NCBI RefSeq assembly: GCF_006864135.1
Contig: NZ_SADV01000019.1
Location: forward strand, 23,514-87,513
DNA length: 64,000 nt
Origin: Lysinibacillus sphaericus
Lineage (GTDB): Bacteria > Bacillota > Bacilli > Bacillales_A > Planococcaceae
Reading direction: 5' to 3'
Shown here piece by piece: positions 18,977 through 27,616 of this stretch (position 1 is its first letter; each line of letters opens with the position of its first letter). A model generated the notes under the pieces. The model was given only the letters and a program-made list of their open reading frames with translations. It was not told the origin of the DNA and made no database searches. The translations under genes and the position numbers were made by a program.

Positions 18977-19790
18977 AACAAAGTCTATTTTTATATTCGT
19001 TTTTTTAATCTTAAATATCTTCTTGTATTGGTTATATTTAAATCGCTATAATGAAGCGCAGAGCGTAGAAATACTAGGTGAAAAAACAATAGAAGCCCGT
19101 TTGAAAGATGATAATATTACGTATGGACCACTGCCGAATAGTAATGAATCAGCTTCTTACATTACAGGAAAAGTGCATAATTTTAAAAATATTGTTAACG
19201 ATGACAATCAGCGAGTAAGTTTCACTGATGAGAAACATGCACATATACGTGTTAATTTTATTAACCCTGTGAAATTACGAAATATTAGTGATGATGCAAG
19301 CTTTACCGATTTTGTCCATTTAAACGTTAAAGATGGAGATTTTTATGCATTATGGAAGGTAGATCGTGAGGAACGAGTCGCAATCTTCTTCCAAAAGAAA
19401 AATAATCGAATGTTCTATTACAATGATAGTGCCTTATTAAAAGTACAGTGGAATTTAGATAACGAAGTGACAATGTATGAGCAGACAATGATTGATAATA
19501 TCGAAGAGATGGAGCAACAGGAGACGGTCATACCACCACTTCAAATTTTCCAGACACTTTATAATAAAGGGCTATTAAAATCAGAATCGCGTATTAAGCA
19601 TGTGAAGTTAGGTTACTCGACATTTAGTAATTTAACGCAAACGCAAGTGTTGATACCAACATGGGAAGTACAAGTGGAATTACCGGACGGAGAAATAGAA
19701 GAGTACTTCGTGGATGCTATTGATGGAAAAATTATTGAAATCCAAGGAGACAAGCAAAAGGCTGAAGAGGAAGACTGGGGAGTTGAATAA
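18963..19790 (+). CDS. yycI: WalK regulator YycI
   Basis: Partner of YycH in the WalK control complex. The 275 residues begin [20 protein letters not shown], with one TM helix followed by an external YycI domain. The ATG at 18963 is preferred over the in-frame GTG at 18954: GGGGTG lies seven bases before it, and family members start MDW. It overlaps yycH, and its stop overlaps the yycJ start by one base. Confidence 0.92.
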   Translation: MDWNRTKSIFIFVFLILNIFLYWLYLNRYNEAQSVEILGEKTIEARLKDDNITYGPLPNSNESASYITGKVHNFKNIVNDDNQRVSFTDEKHAHIRVNFINPVKLRNISDDASFTDFVHLNVKDGDFYALWKVDREERVAIFFQKKNNRMFYYNDSALLKVQWNLDNEVTMYEQTMIDNIEEMEQQETVIPPLQIFQTLYNKGLLKSESRIKHVKLGYSTFSNLTQTQVLIPTWEVQVELPDGEIEEYFVDAIDGKIIEIQGDKQKAEEEDWGVE

Positions 19791-20578
19791 TGCGATTTAG
19801 TGTTTTAGCAAGTGGCAGTACAGGAAATTCGATTTATGTAGAGAATGATGAGCATGCATTTATTGTCGATGCGGGTCTTAGTGGCAAAAAAATGGAGCAA
19901 CTATTTACAAAAGTCGACCGCAATATGAAACAGCTAAGTGGCATTTTCGTTACACATGAGCATAGTGATCATATTAAAGGAATAGGTGTATTGGCACGAA
20001 AATATAATGTACCTGTTTATGCTAACGCCAAAACGTGGCAGGCGATGGACGGGCTAGTTGGTGATATACCGTTAGAGCAACGTTTTGAATTTGAAATGGA
20101 TACTGTAAAGCATTTTGATTCATTGGCTGTTGAATCTTTTGCAGTATCACATGATGCAGCAGATCCAATGTTTTATAGCTTTCATGAAAATGGGCGTAAG
20201 CTTGTTGTTATTACGGATACAGGCTATGTCAGTGACCGTATGAAAGGGATTATTCGTGGTGCTGATTCCTTTGTATTTGAAAGTAACCACGATGTGAATA
20301 TGCTGCAAATGGGACGTTATCCATGGTCTATAAAACGTCGTATTTTAAGTGATGTAGGGCACGTTTCAAATGAGGATGCAGCTATCGCAATGAGTGAAGT
20401 AGTATTTGAAAAGCCAACAAATATATATTTATCACATTTAAGTAAAGATAATAATATGAAAGAGCTTGCACGCATGAGTGTTACACAAACTTTGCAATCT
20501 TGCGGCATTATTGTCGGTGAGTATTTAAATTTATTTGATACAGATGCAGAAGAGCCGACGAAGTTAGTAACCGTTTAA
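19790..20578 (+). CDS. yycJ: Metallo-beta-lactamase fold hydrolase YycJ (WalJ)
   Basis: Cytoplasmic MBL-fold protein of 262 residues, probably a nuclease, encoded with walRK across Firmicutes. It begins [18 protein letters not shown] and has the zinc-binding [10 protein letters not shown] (HxHxDH), a later SHDAADP, and ITDTGYV. It ends near SHLSKDNN. In other Bacilli it has been tied to coordination of DNA replication or repair with cell division, which is not evident here. Last gene before a terminator. Confidence 0.93.
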   Translation: MRFSVLASGSTGNSIYVENDEHAFIVDAGLSGKKMEQLFTKVDRNMKQLSGIFVTHEHSDHIKGIGVLARKYNVPVYANAKTWQAMDGLVGDIPLEQRFEFEMDTVKHFDSLAVESFAVSHDAADPMFYSFHENGRKLVVITDTGYVSDRMKGIIRGADSFVFESNHDVNMLQMGRYPWSIKRRILSDVGHVSNEDAAIAMSEVVFEKPTNIYLSHLSKDNNMKELARMSVTQTLQSCGIIVGEYLNLFDTDAEEPTKLVTV

Positions 20579-20603
20579 TGATAAAATATCAAAGCTTTAA
20601 TGA

Positions 20604-20648
20604 GGCTGTTCAATGGCATTTATAGAAAATGCATTGAACAGCCATTTT
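20604..20648 (+). terminator. Terminator of the wal operon
   Basis: Long stem GGCTGTTCAATG...CATTGAACAGCC followed by ATTTTTAT. Confidence 0.88.
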
Positions 20649-20746
20649 TATGTCCATTTTATTTATTTTTCATCTGATTTTAATGTTTGAATTGTAATAT
20701 TAGGGTAACAACTAGCAAATACTTAATAAAGGAAAGGATGAGGTAA

Positions 20747-22048
20747 ATGGGCTATTTTCAAGATGATGATAAAAATAATGATTTATTAAAAAATGATGAA
20801 ATACAAAAGTCACCTCTTCAGGAGCGACTCGAACAAGAGGAGCGAGAAACACAAGAGAAGCGTCATAAAAAGAAAGGCGGTGGCGGAGGTAAAGGTGGTT
20901 ATTTATTTACCGGTTTTATCGGCGTTATCATAGGCGCTTTACTCGTTTGGCTCATGATGCCTGGACTTGTCAATCAAATGCCAGGTACAACAACAAGTAG
21001 CGCAGGTAATAAAAGTGAAACAACCATTAATCAAGTAGCAACAGAAGTGACAACTGACGTTACAAAAGCAGTAGATAAGGCTTCAGGGGCTGTTGTAGGG
21101 ATTACAAATATTCAAGAAGTGTCAAGTGGCGGATTCTGGAGTCCACGATCCTCATCAGAACAGCCTGCGGGAAGCGGTTCAGGTGTTATTTACAAAGTTG
21201 AAGGTGATAAAGCCTTTATCGTGACAAATAACCATGTTATTGAAGGTGCAAAGCAGTTAGAAGTAACAATGCCTGATGGAACGAAAGAAGTAGCACAATT
21301 AGTTGGTCACGATGTTTGGACAGACTTAGCAGTCATTTCAATCAGCTCTAAAGATGTTAAGACAGTAGCGACATTTGGTAACTCAGATGTATTAAAACAA
21401 GGTGAAACAGTAATTGCGATTGGTAATCCACTTGGCTTAGAATTCTATGGCTCAGTTACTACAGGTGTTGTTTCTGGTAAGGATCGTTCTGTACCAGTTG
21501 ACATAAACGGTGATGGTACTATAGATTGGCAGCAAGAAGTATTACAAACAGACGCAGCTATCAATCCTGGTAATAGTGGTGGTGCACTTGTAAATCTTGC
21601 TGGTGAATTAGTCGGCATTAACTCCATGAAAATTGCACAATCCTCTGTTGAGGGTTTAGGCTTCTCAATTCCGATTAACTCAGCAATTCCAATTATCGAG
21701 GAATTAGAGAAAAATGGTGAAATGAAGCGTCCAACAATGGGTATTTCATTAGTAGACTTAACGGATGTTCCGTCATTCTACCAACAAGAAACGTTAAAAT
21801 TACCAAAAGACGTAACAACAGGTGTTGTTATTACAGATGTTGTGTCGAACTCTCCAGCTTCAAAAGCAGGCGTTAAACAATACGATGTTATTGTTGAAAT
21901 GGATGGCCAAAAAATCGAAACAGCAATCGATTTACGCAAACATTTATATAACCACAAAAAAATTGGTGATAAATTAACGATGAAAGTATACCGCCAAGGT
22001 AAATTAGTGGATCTATCACTAACATTAACAAATAGCGATTCGTTGTAA
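20747..22048 (+). CDS. htrA: HtrA-like serine protease (YyxA/HtrC)
   Basis: Membrane-anchored trypsin-like quality-control protease. The 433-residue protein has a charged cytoplasmic N-terminus with a polyglycine stretch and one TM helix (about 55-73). The S1C protease domain carries catalytic His in TNNHVIEGA, Asp in HDVWTDLAV and Ser in NPGNSGGALVN. A C-terminal PDZ domain (about 330-425) follows. It follows the wal operon as in B. subtilis but has its own terminator upstream, so it is probably separately transcribed. AAAGGATGAGG precedes the ATG. Confidence 0.93.
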   Translation: MGYFQDDDKNNDLLKNDEIQKSPLQERLEQEERETQEKRHKKKGGGGGKGGYLFTGFIGVIIGALLVWLMMPGLVNQMPGTTTSSAGNKSETTINQVATEVTTDVTKAVDKASGAVVGITNIQEVSSGGFWSPRSSSEQPAGSGSGVIYKVEGDKAFIVTNNHVIEGAKQLEVTMPDGTKEVAQLVGHDVWTDLAVISISSKDVKTVATFGNSDVLKQGETVIAIGNPLGLEFYGSVTTGVVSGKDRSVPVDINGDGTIDWQQEVLQTDAAINPGNSGGALVNLAGELVGINSMKIAQSSVEGLGFSIPINSAIPIIEELEKNGEMKRPTMGISLVDLTDVPSFYQQETLKLPKDVTTGVVITDVVSNSPASKAGVKQYDVIVEMDGQKIETAIDLRKHLYNHKKIGDKLTMKVYRQGKLVDLSLTLTNSDSL

Positions 22049-22051
22049 ATT

Positions 22052-22091
22052 AAAAATCAGTGGGGATGATATGATCTCCACTGATTTTTTT
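22052..22091 (+). terminator. Terminator of htrA
   Basis: AAAAATCAGTGG / CCACTGATTTTTTT stem. The A-rich left side could also work on the minus strand. Confidence 0.88.
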
Positions 22092-22290
22092 GTTGTTGAG
22101 TCAATGATAGTAAGGTGGTATAGTTCTTCAGCAAAACAAGAGGTTGGTTATGTGTGAAAGCGACAACAGCAATATATGTACAATTGCATCACGGTTATAA
22201 GTCTATTTTGCTTAAGTTTGGTGAGTAGTGAGAACGAGTAATCTCTGAGTTGAAAGTCACCTCGTCGCAACGTTCACTGAATTATTTAGA
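22092..22290. other. Intergenic region with a repeat-B fragment
   Basis: TTCAGCAAAACAAGAGGTTG (22126-22145) and GTGTGAAAGCGACAACAGCAA resemble pieces of the family B and A repeats. No gene was recognised. Confidence 0.4.
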
Positions 22291-22296
22291 AAATAT

Positions 22297-22714
22297 TGTG
22301 GATAACTAGAAAATTGTGAATAATAATATATACAGTGCGAGTGGCGGTAGAAAGCCTATTCTTCCATACTCGCCTGACCTTTGTTACAATAGATTGTGGA
22401 TAACATAGACTAAATTGTGAATAAGTTTGTGGAAATTTCGGAAAATAAGAAGAGGTGCAAAAATGGAAAAATACAGCTGTGAAAACCATATAGAACACGC
22501 TTTAGACATGTTTGTGGCTGAGCAAAAAGAGTTTCCAATTATGGATAAAATCGAAGAGGATGAAAAGTTATCCACAAAATGTAGCTACTGTGAACGACCT
22601 GCAGAATATCTTGTATCAAGTAAATAACTTTACACAAGATATAGGAATCGCTTGTGGATATGTTGATAACTTTTGTGGATAATTTGTTTGTAAATGAAAT
22701 GTAAAGGTGGATAA
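22297..22714. promoter_or_regulatory. DnaA-box cluster flanking the rlmH start
   Basis: Six matches to TTATNCACA: reverse-strand TTATCCACA at 22297-22305, 22395-22403 and 22674-22682; TTATTCACA at 22315-22323 and 22416-22424; forward TTATCCACA at 22568-22576. Two one-mismatch boxes lie at 22653-22661 and 22706-22714. They span the promoter region, the coding sequence of the small CxxH gene, and the rlmH translation start. B. subtilis has an oriC-proximal DnaA-box cluster at the same gene (yydA = rlmH), reported to titrate DnaA. Confidence 0.85.
22463..22627 (+). CDS. CxxH/CxxC small protein (BA_5709 type)
   Basis: Protein of 54 residues, MEKYSCENHIEHALDMFV..., with CENH near the N-terminus and CSYC near the C-terminus, the pattern of the CxxH/CxxC family found next to rlmH in Bacilli. 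The four Cys/His residues could bind one zinc ion. The ATG at 22463 follows AGAGGTG; the longer frame to 22427 has no site. Function unknown. A perfect DnaA box lies inside the coding sequence. Confidence 0.8.
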   Translation: MEKYSCENHIEHALDMFVAEQKEFPIMDKIEEDEKLSTKCSYCERPAEYLVSSK

Positions 22715-22717
22715 CGT

Positions 22718-23197
22718 GTGAATATAACGATTGTATCAGTCGGAAAACTAAAAGAAAAGTACTTAAAAATGGGAATAGATGAATACGTAAAACGCCTCGG
22801 TGGCTACGCAAAAATGGATTTAATCGAAGTACCAGATGAAAAAGCACCCGAGCAGCTTAGCGAAGCAGAGATGGAAATTGTAAAGAAAAAAGAGGGTGAA
22901 CGTATTCTATCTAAAATCAGCCCAGATACATACGTTATCGCCTTAGCCATTAATGGCAAAATGAAAACCTCTGAACAAATGGCGGCAGATCTTGAATCCC
23001 TCATGACCTACGGCAAAAGTAAAATCGCATTCGTCATCGGTGGCTCCCTTGGTTTACACGATGATGTGTTGAAACGTGCTGATGAGAAACAATCCTTTGG
23101 AAAAATGACATTACCGCATCAGCTAATGAAGCTTGTTTTGGTGGAGCAGATTTATAGAAGTTTTAGGATTATAAAGGGTGAACCGTATCATAAATAA
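22718..23197 (+). CDS. rlmH: 23S rRNA (pseudouridine1915-N3)-methyltransferase RlmH
   Basis: SPOUT methyltransferase that methylates pseudouridine 1915 in helix 69 of 23S rRNA on assembled ribosomes. The 159 residues begin [17 protein letters not shown] and contain [14 protein letters not shown] and the C-terminal knot [20 protein letters not shown], ending GEPYHK. Start codon is GTG, with AAAGGTGG upstream inside a DnaA-box-like sequence. The 3' end is the attachment site for SCC elements in staphylococci, where the protein is also called OrfX. The same codons recur downstream here. Confidence 0.96.
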   Translation: MNITIVSVGKLKEKYLKMGIDEYVKRLGGYAKMDLIEVPDEKAPEQLSEAEMEIVKKKEGERILSKISPDTYVIALAINGKMKTSEQMAADLESLMTYGKSKIAFVIGGSLGLHDDVLKRADEKQSFGKMTLPHQLMKLVLVEQIYRSFRIIKGEPYHK

Positions 23198-23211
23198 GTG
23201 CGGTTATAAAA
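23177..23211 (+). other. SCC-like attachment site 1 with left inverted repeat
   Basis: GAACCGTATCATAAATAA (23180-23197) forms the last codons of rlmH and matches the staphylococcal SCC core TATCATAA-T-A in the same codons. It is followed by TAAGTGCGGTTATAAAA (23195-23211), which pairs as an inverted repeat with TTAAAACCGCACTTA at 25462-25476. Confidence 0.75.
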
Positions 23212-23214
23212 AAA

Positions 23215-23259
23215 AGCTATCTACATCGTTGACATATCAACGTTCTAGATAGTTTTTTA
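23215..23259 (+). terminator. Terminator after rlmH
   Basis: CTATCTA..CGTTGA / TCAACG..TAGATAG stem, then T6. It lies just inside the SCC-like segment, so the element supplies the terminator. Confidence 0.8.
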
Positions 23260-23261
23260 TT

Positions 23262-23393
23262 TTATAGATGATTTTCTTTTTTCCAATCACGATATTTCCA
23301 CCATTCTAAAATTAATTCAACAAAAACCACTGATAATGTGGGAACTATATAGTGTTTTGGAGGACTTATTATTTCGGAAAAACGGACTGATTT
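23262..23393 (-). pseudogene. Fragment of a membrane protein gene, minus strand
   Basis: The open minus-strand frame reads ...SPPKHYIVPTLSVVFVEL...EWWKYRDWKKENHL-stop, protein-like with a hydrophobic segment followed by an aromatic/basic tail. No start codon is available upstream before a stop. Probably the C-terminal remnant of a short membrane protein; family not recognised. Confidence 0.45.
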
Positions 23394-23625
23394 TTACTTA
23401 CTCTTAAATTAGGTAAATATAATTTAATTGATGATAAATTTCTAGGATATGCAGCAGCTACGCTGGTTGTACCAACAGCTCTCGCTTTTACTTATGACCA
23501 AACTGAAGGAGTAGTATACAAATAATTTAAAAAGTGACTATCAATGACGATAAGATGGGTATTGAGGACATTGTAAGGAAATATCATAATTTAGATTCAA
23601 AAGAAGTAATTAATAATCAAAGTTA
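23391..23625 (+). pseudogene. Fragment of an unidentified gene, plus strand
   Basis: Frame 23391-23525 reads KLGKYNLIDDKFLGYAAAT followed by LVVPTALAFTYDQTEGVVYK-stop without a start codon. After a frame change DKMGIEDIVRKYHNLDSKEV continues to a stop near 23625. Both look like real protein, suggesting one decayed gene. No family was recognised. Confidence 0.4.
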
Positions 23626-23638
23626 AATAGAAGGTGTA

Positions 23639-25453
23639 ATGAAAATGGGTTTTCCCTTGATTGGAAGAAAAAAAATATTAAATACCAGGAGGACAACTAA
23701 GCGCTCTAAAAAAGCGAATTCTAGAAGTTTAGTATTTACGAGCTCGTTATTTCTCTCCGCTCTCATAATTATCGTTATCGGATTAATGATTTCCCTGTCC
23801 ATCCGCGAACAACGTGGGGCGTACTTTCGCCAATTTGATGAATATGGAAAAGTATTTAAATCCATAACTCAACAAAATGAACCTCTTGTTGCCGAAGCAA
23901 CGAAGACAATTCTTGAGCATCAACCATTGGAGGGAAAACCATTCGAGGAACTCCCCAATATTTTGAATTCTATGAAATCCAATCATATGGTAGTGGATGT
24001 CTATTTATTAACACCGGACATTATCAAGAAGGATGGCAAAGAATACTTATATAACTCAGAATATGGTCGGGATCCAGTTGAATATGCTGAAGAGTTAGGT
24101 ACGTTATATGAATTAGATTCGGAATTTCTTAAAAGTTACGAAGATACAATGAGAAACGGTAGCACCTTAACTGATGTTTACACTGATGAAGGTGGAACTT
24201 TCATCTCGTATTTAGCGCCGATTAATGACGGAAGCGGGAAACCAGTTGCGTTGCTCGGTGTCGATTTCGATTATGGGATTGTTAAAAAGGAACTCCAACG
24301 AATTCTATGGACGAATATCACGGTTGGTATTTTTTTTGTACTTATGTTAATCGCGTTGGTTGTATTCATTCTTCGTAAAATGTTGCGTCCGCTTGCACGT
24401 TTAGCTGAAGTGTCTGAACATGCTTCGAAAGGCGATTTAACCGTTGAAATTCCTGTACTGAACCATAATGAGATTGGTAAGGCTGCAAGTTCATTTAATC
24501 AGATGATTAGCGGACTTAGGATATTGACCCATAACATACAAAATTCTTCGAATGAAGTTGCAGTATCTTCTTCTCAATTACAAGAAAGCGCTGCCCAGAC
24601 CGAAGCAGCTACGCAAGAAATCACAGGTGCCATTCAAAACATTGCTGTTGGTCTCGATGAACAACTTCGTCATACTAATGAGTGTCAACAATCAATGAAG
24701 GAAATGGGAGTGGGTATTCATAGAATCGTAGATGCATCCTCTGTCGTCTCAGAATTGGCTTCGGTTACAGCAGATAGCGCAAATGCAGGAATGAAGGATA
24801 TAGAAACAACAGTTGCTCAAATGAGCACAATTGAACAAAACTTGAAAACATCGGTCGAAGCAATCCATGGACTGAAGAAATTAAGCGATCAAGTTAGTGA
24901 AATGGTTACATTAATAGGTAGCATTGCTAATCAGACCAATTTGCTTGCACTTAACGCATCGATTGAGGCATCGCGAGCAGGTGAGCATGGTAAAGGTTTT
25001 GCCGTTGTGGCTCAAGAAATTCGTATACTCGCTGAACGATCTAAAACCTCTTCGGAGAAAATAACTGACATACTCCAAGGTATCAGCGATCACACGAGTA
25101 AAACAGTGGTTTCTTTGGATAAATCAATGACAGAAGCCCAGGCAGGTACACACATTGCGAATAAGGCAGGGCAAACATTTAGTTCGATCGTGGAGTCGAT
25201 TCAGAAAGTGTCTGATCAGATTGATGAAGTATCTGCAGCTTCGGAACAACTGTCATCAGGAAGTGAGTTAGTTGCGGCTTCACTAACAGTGCTGGAGGGT
25301 ATCGCAAATTCATCTTCAGCCGACTCCGCTCACGTCGCCGCCTCATCAGAAGAACAACTTGCAGCCATGCAAGAGGTAGCCAGTTTTGCAGCTATGCTTT
25401 ATGGGCTGGCGGATGAATTGAAACAGAGTGTTGACCGTTTCCATGTAAAGTAG
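23639..25453 (+). CDS. Methyl-accepting chemotaxis protein
   Basis: Transmembrane chemoreceptor of 604 residues. It has a basic N-terminus, TM1 (about 32-55), an extracellular sensory domain of single-Cache type (about 56-218), TM2 (about 222-244), HAMP (about 245-300) and a long signalling helix pair. The hairpin tip contains [20 protein letters not shown] and [20 protein letters not shown], which contact CheA/CheW. The ATG at 23639 has AGAAGGTG upstream. The ligand is unknown. It is the only intact gene in the first SCC-like segment, and its third-position GC use looks higher than that of neighbours, consistent with transfer. Confidence 0.9.
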   Translation: MKMGFPLIGRKKILNTRRTTKRSKKANSRSLVFTSSLFLSALIIIVIGLMISLSIREQRGAYFRQFDEYGKVFKSITQQNEPLVAEATKTILEHQPLEGKPFEELPNILNSMKSNHMVVDVYLLTPDIIKKDGKEYLYNSEYGRDPVEYAEELGTLYELDSEFLKSYEDTMRNGSTLTDVYTDEGGTFISYLAPINDGSGKPVALLGVDFDYGIVKKELQRILWTNITVGIFFVLMLIALVVFILRKMLRPLARLAEVSEHASKGDLTVEIPVLNHNEIGKAASSFNQMISGLRILTHNIQNSSNEVAVSSSQLQESAAQTEAATQEITGAIQNIAVGLDEQLRHTNECQQSMKEMGVGIHRIVDASSVVSELASVTADSANAGMKDIETTVAQMSTIEQNLKTSVEAIHGLKKLSDQVSEMVTLIGSIANQTNLLALNASIEASRAGEHGKGFAVVAQEIRILAERSKTSSEKITDILQGISDHTSKTVVSLDKSMTEAQAGTHIANKAGQTFSSIVESIQKVSDQIDEVSAASEQLSSGSELVAASLTVLEGIANSSSADSAHVAASSEEQLAAMQEVASFAAMLYGLADELKQSVDRFHVK

Positions 25454-25461
25454 GTTACTGG

Positions 25462-25519
25462 TTAAAACCGCACTTACATTAGTTACGGAGAACCGTATCA
25501 TAAGTAAGTGCAGTTTATG
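25462..25519 (+). other. SCC-like attachment site 2
   Basis: GGAGAACCGTATCATAAGTAA (25487-25507, read here as codons GGA to TAA) repeats the rlmH tail Gly-Glu-Pro-Tyr-His-Lys-stop, with AAG for AAA. It is preceded ten bases upstream by the right inverted repeat CCGCACTTA (25468-25476) and followed by TAAGTGCAGTTTATG, the left repeat of the next segment. Confidence 0.75.
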
Positions 25520-25522
25520 AAA

Positions 25523-25567
25523 AGAACCACCTAGAACGTTTTGAGTGTCAGCGTTTTAGGTGGTTTT
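25523..25567. terminator. Bidirectional terminator between chemoreceptor and unknown gene
   Basis: GAACCACCTA..AACG / CGTT..TAGGTGGTTTTC stem, A-rich on one side and T-rich on the other, between converging genes. Confidence 0.75.
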
Positions 25568-25570
25568 CAT

Positions 25571-26200
25571 TTATCCAAATTCAATAATGTCAGTTTTAAT
25601 AAATGAGGGTAGTAACTTTTGTACATTTTCTAATGTTGAAAAGCGATTTTCGTTTGAAAAAATATCTGTACCTTTGAAGTCATGACTAAATAAAAAAGCG
25701 GTTGTTGGTTCGTTAAAATGAATGCAAATGGTCTCCTCTATCGAAGCATCTATCCCATCCGTACGTTTCGCGTCCCAAATTTTGCTCTCTATCATAAACG
25801 TGTCTTTTCGATTTGACCAAATAGAGCACATATTATAATTATGCTGCCAAATCATGATAGGAATTAGGCGCATTAGTTCTTGATGATTTATGACAGTAAT
25901 CATTAAATAAGTGTTCTTTTTTGATTGATAAAATACTTCAAATGGTAGCTGTGCATCATGTAATTCTTGTTTAATCTCTTCAATAATTTTTCTATTATTC
26001 TGCTCGAATAAATAATAAAGTGGAAATGGGGCTAAGCTTTCTGTAAATAAAGCAAGTTGTTCGTCTGTATAGTCTGGATAATACATCTCGCCAATATTAA
26101 TGGCATATTGAATGCCTTCATTTATAGAAAAGTAATAGCCCCCAGTTGAAGGTGCATTTTCATAATACTTTTTGGGTAAAAAGCCAATTCCTAAATTCAT
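25571..26200 (-). CDS. Hypothetical protein, cargo of SCC-like segment 2
   Basis: Soluble-looking protein of 209 residues, rich in aromatic residues, beginning MNLGIGFLPKKYYENAPSTG. No signal peptide or membrane helix is evident. I do not recognise the family; the pattern of alternating beta and helix with SIWSNRKDTFMIE suggests a small globular immunity- or DUF-type protein, which is speculation. The start is the ATG at 26200, with AAGGATG upstream; a GTG at 26209 also lies in frame. It is the only gene between two attachment sites. Confidence 0.6.
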   Translation of the reverse strand: MNLGIGFLPKKYYENAPSTGGYYFSINEGIQYAINIGEMYYPDYTDEQLALFTESLAPFPLYYLFEQNNRKIIEEIKQELHDAQLPFEVFYQSKKNTYLMITVINHQELMRLIPIMIWQHNYNMCSIWSNRKDTFMIESKIWDAKRTDGIDASIEETICIHFNEPTTAFLFSHDFKGTDIFSNENRFSTLENVQKLLPSFIKTDIIEFG

Positions 26201-26242
26201 TACAATCACATCCTTAGATTATAGTATAAATCTGATTGGAAA

Positions 26243-26286
26243 AAAAACGCACTTATACATGTTACGGAGAGCCCTACCATAAGTAG
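26243..26286 (+). other. SCC-like attachment site 3
   Basis: GGAGAGCCCTACCATAAGTAG (26266-26286 as codons) again encodes Gly-Glu-Pro-Tyr-His-Lys-stop but with GAG, CCC, TAC and TAG instead of GAA, CCG, TAT and TAA. All changes are synonymous. The preceding GTTACGGAGA is identical to that at site 2, and CGCACTTAT lies ten bases upstream. Confidence 0.7.
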
Positions 26287-26690
26287 ATGAGTTTTATTCA
26301 AAAAGAATTATGGGGTGATTACCGAAGGCAATTAAGTTCCTATTCAAAAAGAGACTTTCAGCGTTAGCAATTAGGTAAAGTCCAATTTCCAAAGAGCATA
26401 TAAAGAACATTGGACTTCTCTTTAGTGAGGCAATCGGATACTTACATTTATAGTAATCTATAACGATTAATAAGAGTAGTCGCAGTTAAAATGAGCATTA
26501 AATATGAGGAAGAATACCGTTTATAGCATTGAATCATCAAAAAATAAGCATGACTGTTAATAAAATCATACAGAATGCGAAGAGAACTTGCTGCATTCCT
26601 TATCTTTTTTCTCAAAAAATTGCCCTGCGTTAGATAGATCTTAAGAGATTATCAGTATTGTTAATACGTTAAGAAATGAGGGAAAAAACA
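26287..26690. other. Intergenic region before glpP, no gene
   Basis: AT-rich with no credible ORF. AAGTCCAAT (26379-26387) and ATTGGACTT (26409-26417) form an inverted repeat, and CTCAAAAAATT-type A/T runs occur. Nothing else was recognised. Confidence 0.4.
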
Positions 26691-26691
26691 T

Positions 26692-26717
26692 TTGGAATCT
26701 GGTATACCAGATTCCAA
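26692..26717. repeat. Perfect 26-base palindrome upstream of glpP
   Basis: Two 13-base arms TTGGAATCTGGTA / TACCAGATTCCAA meet without a spacer. It lies 110 bases before the glpP start. It could be a regulator operator or a hairpin; no T-run follows. Confidence 0.6.
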
Positions 26718-26827
26718 TGGGACATTGGCCGTATCTTTTCTTTTTTTTAGCTAGGCTTTACAATGACATTGAAATAATACATGTAACATCGTTCAACAGA
26801 AGATGTTTCAAAGAGAGGAATTTGTCT

Positions 26828-27430
26828 ATGGAAAAATACGTCGTGGGGCGAGTTTTGCAAGAAAGGTTAGAAAAGCATAAAATGGTGGCAGCGGTAAAGG
26901 ATCCAAAGTATATTGAACGAGCTATTAAGTATAAAGAAAATTTAAGCGCTGTATTATTAATGACGGGAACGATTTTAACAGTAAAGAGATATGTGGATTT
27001 CATACAGTCTGAGGGGCTTCCAGTTATTTTACATGTTGAAAAAATAGGTGGATTAGAAATGGATCGTGCTGGAATTGAATTTATAAAAAGAAATGTTCAG
27101 CCGTCCGCAATCGTCACAACGAGGACTGGAATTATAAAAAAGGCAAAATCAAGCGGACTTTTTGTGATTCAGCGAATCTTTTTAATTGATACGGATGTTT
27201 ATAATAACTTAGTGGAGGATGCTAGTCAGATTCGCTCAGATATCATTGAGATTATGCCCAGTCGAGCACCAGAATATATAAAAAAGTTAACAAATGTGTT
27301 GTCAGTCCCTATTATCACAGGTGGATTATTAAACCAACCTGAACATGCTAAGGAAGCACTCGAGAATGGTGCCGTTGCGATTTCGACGTCAAACTCAGAA
27401 ATGTGGAAAATGAACTTAAATGAATTATAA
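26828..27430 (+). CDS. glpP: Glycerol-3-phosphate-responsive antiterminator GlpP
   Basis: RNA-binding antiterminator that, with glycerol-3-phosphate, lets transcription pass terminators in glp leaders. The 200-residue protein is a GlpP-type TIM-barrel-like fold. It has MTGTILTVKRYVDFIQSEG, the phosphate-binding ILHVEKIGGLEMDRAGIEFI, RTGIIKKAKSSGL and a C-terminal TGGLLNQPEHAKEALENGAV. The ATG at 26828 follows AGAGAGG; the long upstream frame is not used. A strong terminator lies just downstream, before the operon it presumably controls. Confidence 0.92.
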   Translation: MEKYVVGRVLQERLEKHKMVAAVKDPKYIERAIKYKENLSAVLLMTGTILTVKRYVDFIQSEGLPVILHVEKIGGLEMDRAGIEFIKRNVQPSAIVTTRTGIIKKAKSSGLFVIQRIFLIDTDVYNNLVEDASQIRSDIIEIMPSRAPEYIKKLTNVLSVPIITGGLLNQPEHAKEALENGAVAISTSNSEMWKMNLNEL

Positions 27431-27473
27431 ACAAAATTTACATATCATTAATACTTACTTAATACACACCGTC

Positions 27474-27482
27474 TATATTATA
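27474..27482 (+). promoter_or_regulatory. Possible -10 region for the ugp-glpQ transcript
   Basis: TATATTATA lies about 35 bases before the leader terminator. No convincing -35 was seen, so the exact promoter is uncertain. Confidence 0.3.
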
Positions 27483-27513
27483 ACTATAAAGTGAATAGAC
27501 AAATGGTGCGGGC

Positions 27514-27572
27514 AGAGAGACCTCAAATACATGTATATGAATATATACATATATTTGAGGTCTCTCTTTTTT
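27514..27572 (+). terminator. Leader terminator, probable GlpP target
   Basis: A very long stem: AGAGAGACCTCAAATA (27514-27529) pairs with TATTTGAGGTCTCTCT (27552-27567), and the interior ATGTATAT / ATATACAT pairs too, followed by T7. It lies between glpP and the operon start. In B. subtilis GlpP acts on such leader hairpins before glpD, glpFK and glpTQ. Confidence 0.8.
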
Positions 27573-27616
27573 GTTACGCTTTGCATTTTCTATAATCATG
27601 AACAAAGGAGTTTGCC

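Larger units (their letters stand above)
23195..25507. mobile_element. SCC-like segment 1 (chemoreceptor cargo, no ccr)
   Basis: The segment runs from the rlmH 3' end to a second copy of its last codons (25487-25507). Inside, the ends carry the 15-base inverted pair TAAGTGCGGTTATAA / TTAAAACCGCACTTA, with 14 of 15 positions matching if one arm is reversed. Cargo is one chemoreceptor gene and two gene remnants. No serine recombinase is present, so any movement would need Ccr supplied from elsewhere. Confidence 0.65.
25508..26286. mobile_element. SCC-like segment 2 (single unknown gene)
   Basis: About 780 bases between attachment sites 2 and 3. The ends are TAAGTGCAGTTT at the left and AAAAACGCACTTAT (26243-26256) at the right, again an inverted pair placed ten bases before the site. 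It holds one minus-strand gene and a terminator; no recombinase. Confidence 0.55.

Noticed and set aside
23583..23592. TATCATAA near 23585 as an extra att site
   Set aside because: Only the eight-base core matches; the neighbouring codons of the rlmH tail and the inverted repeat are missing.
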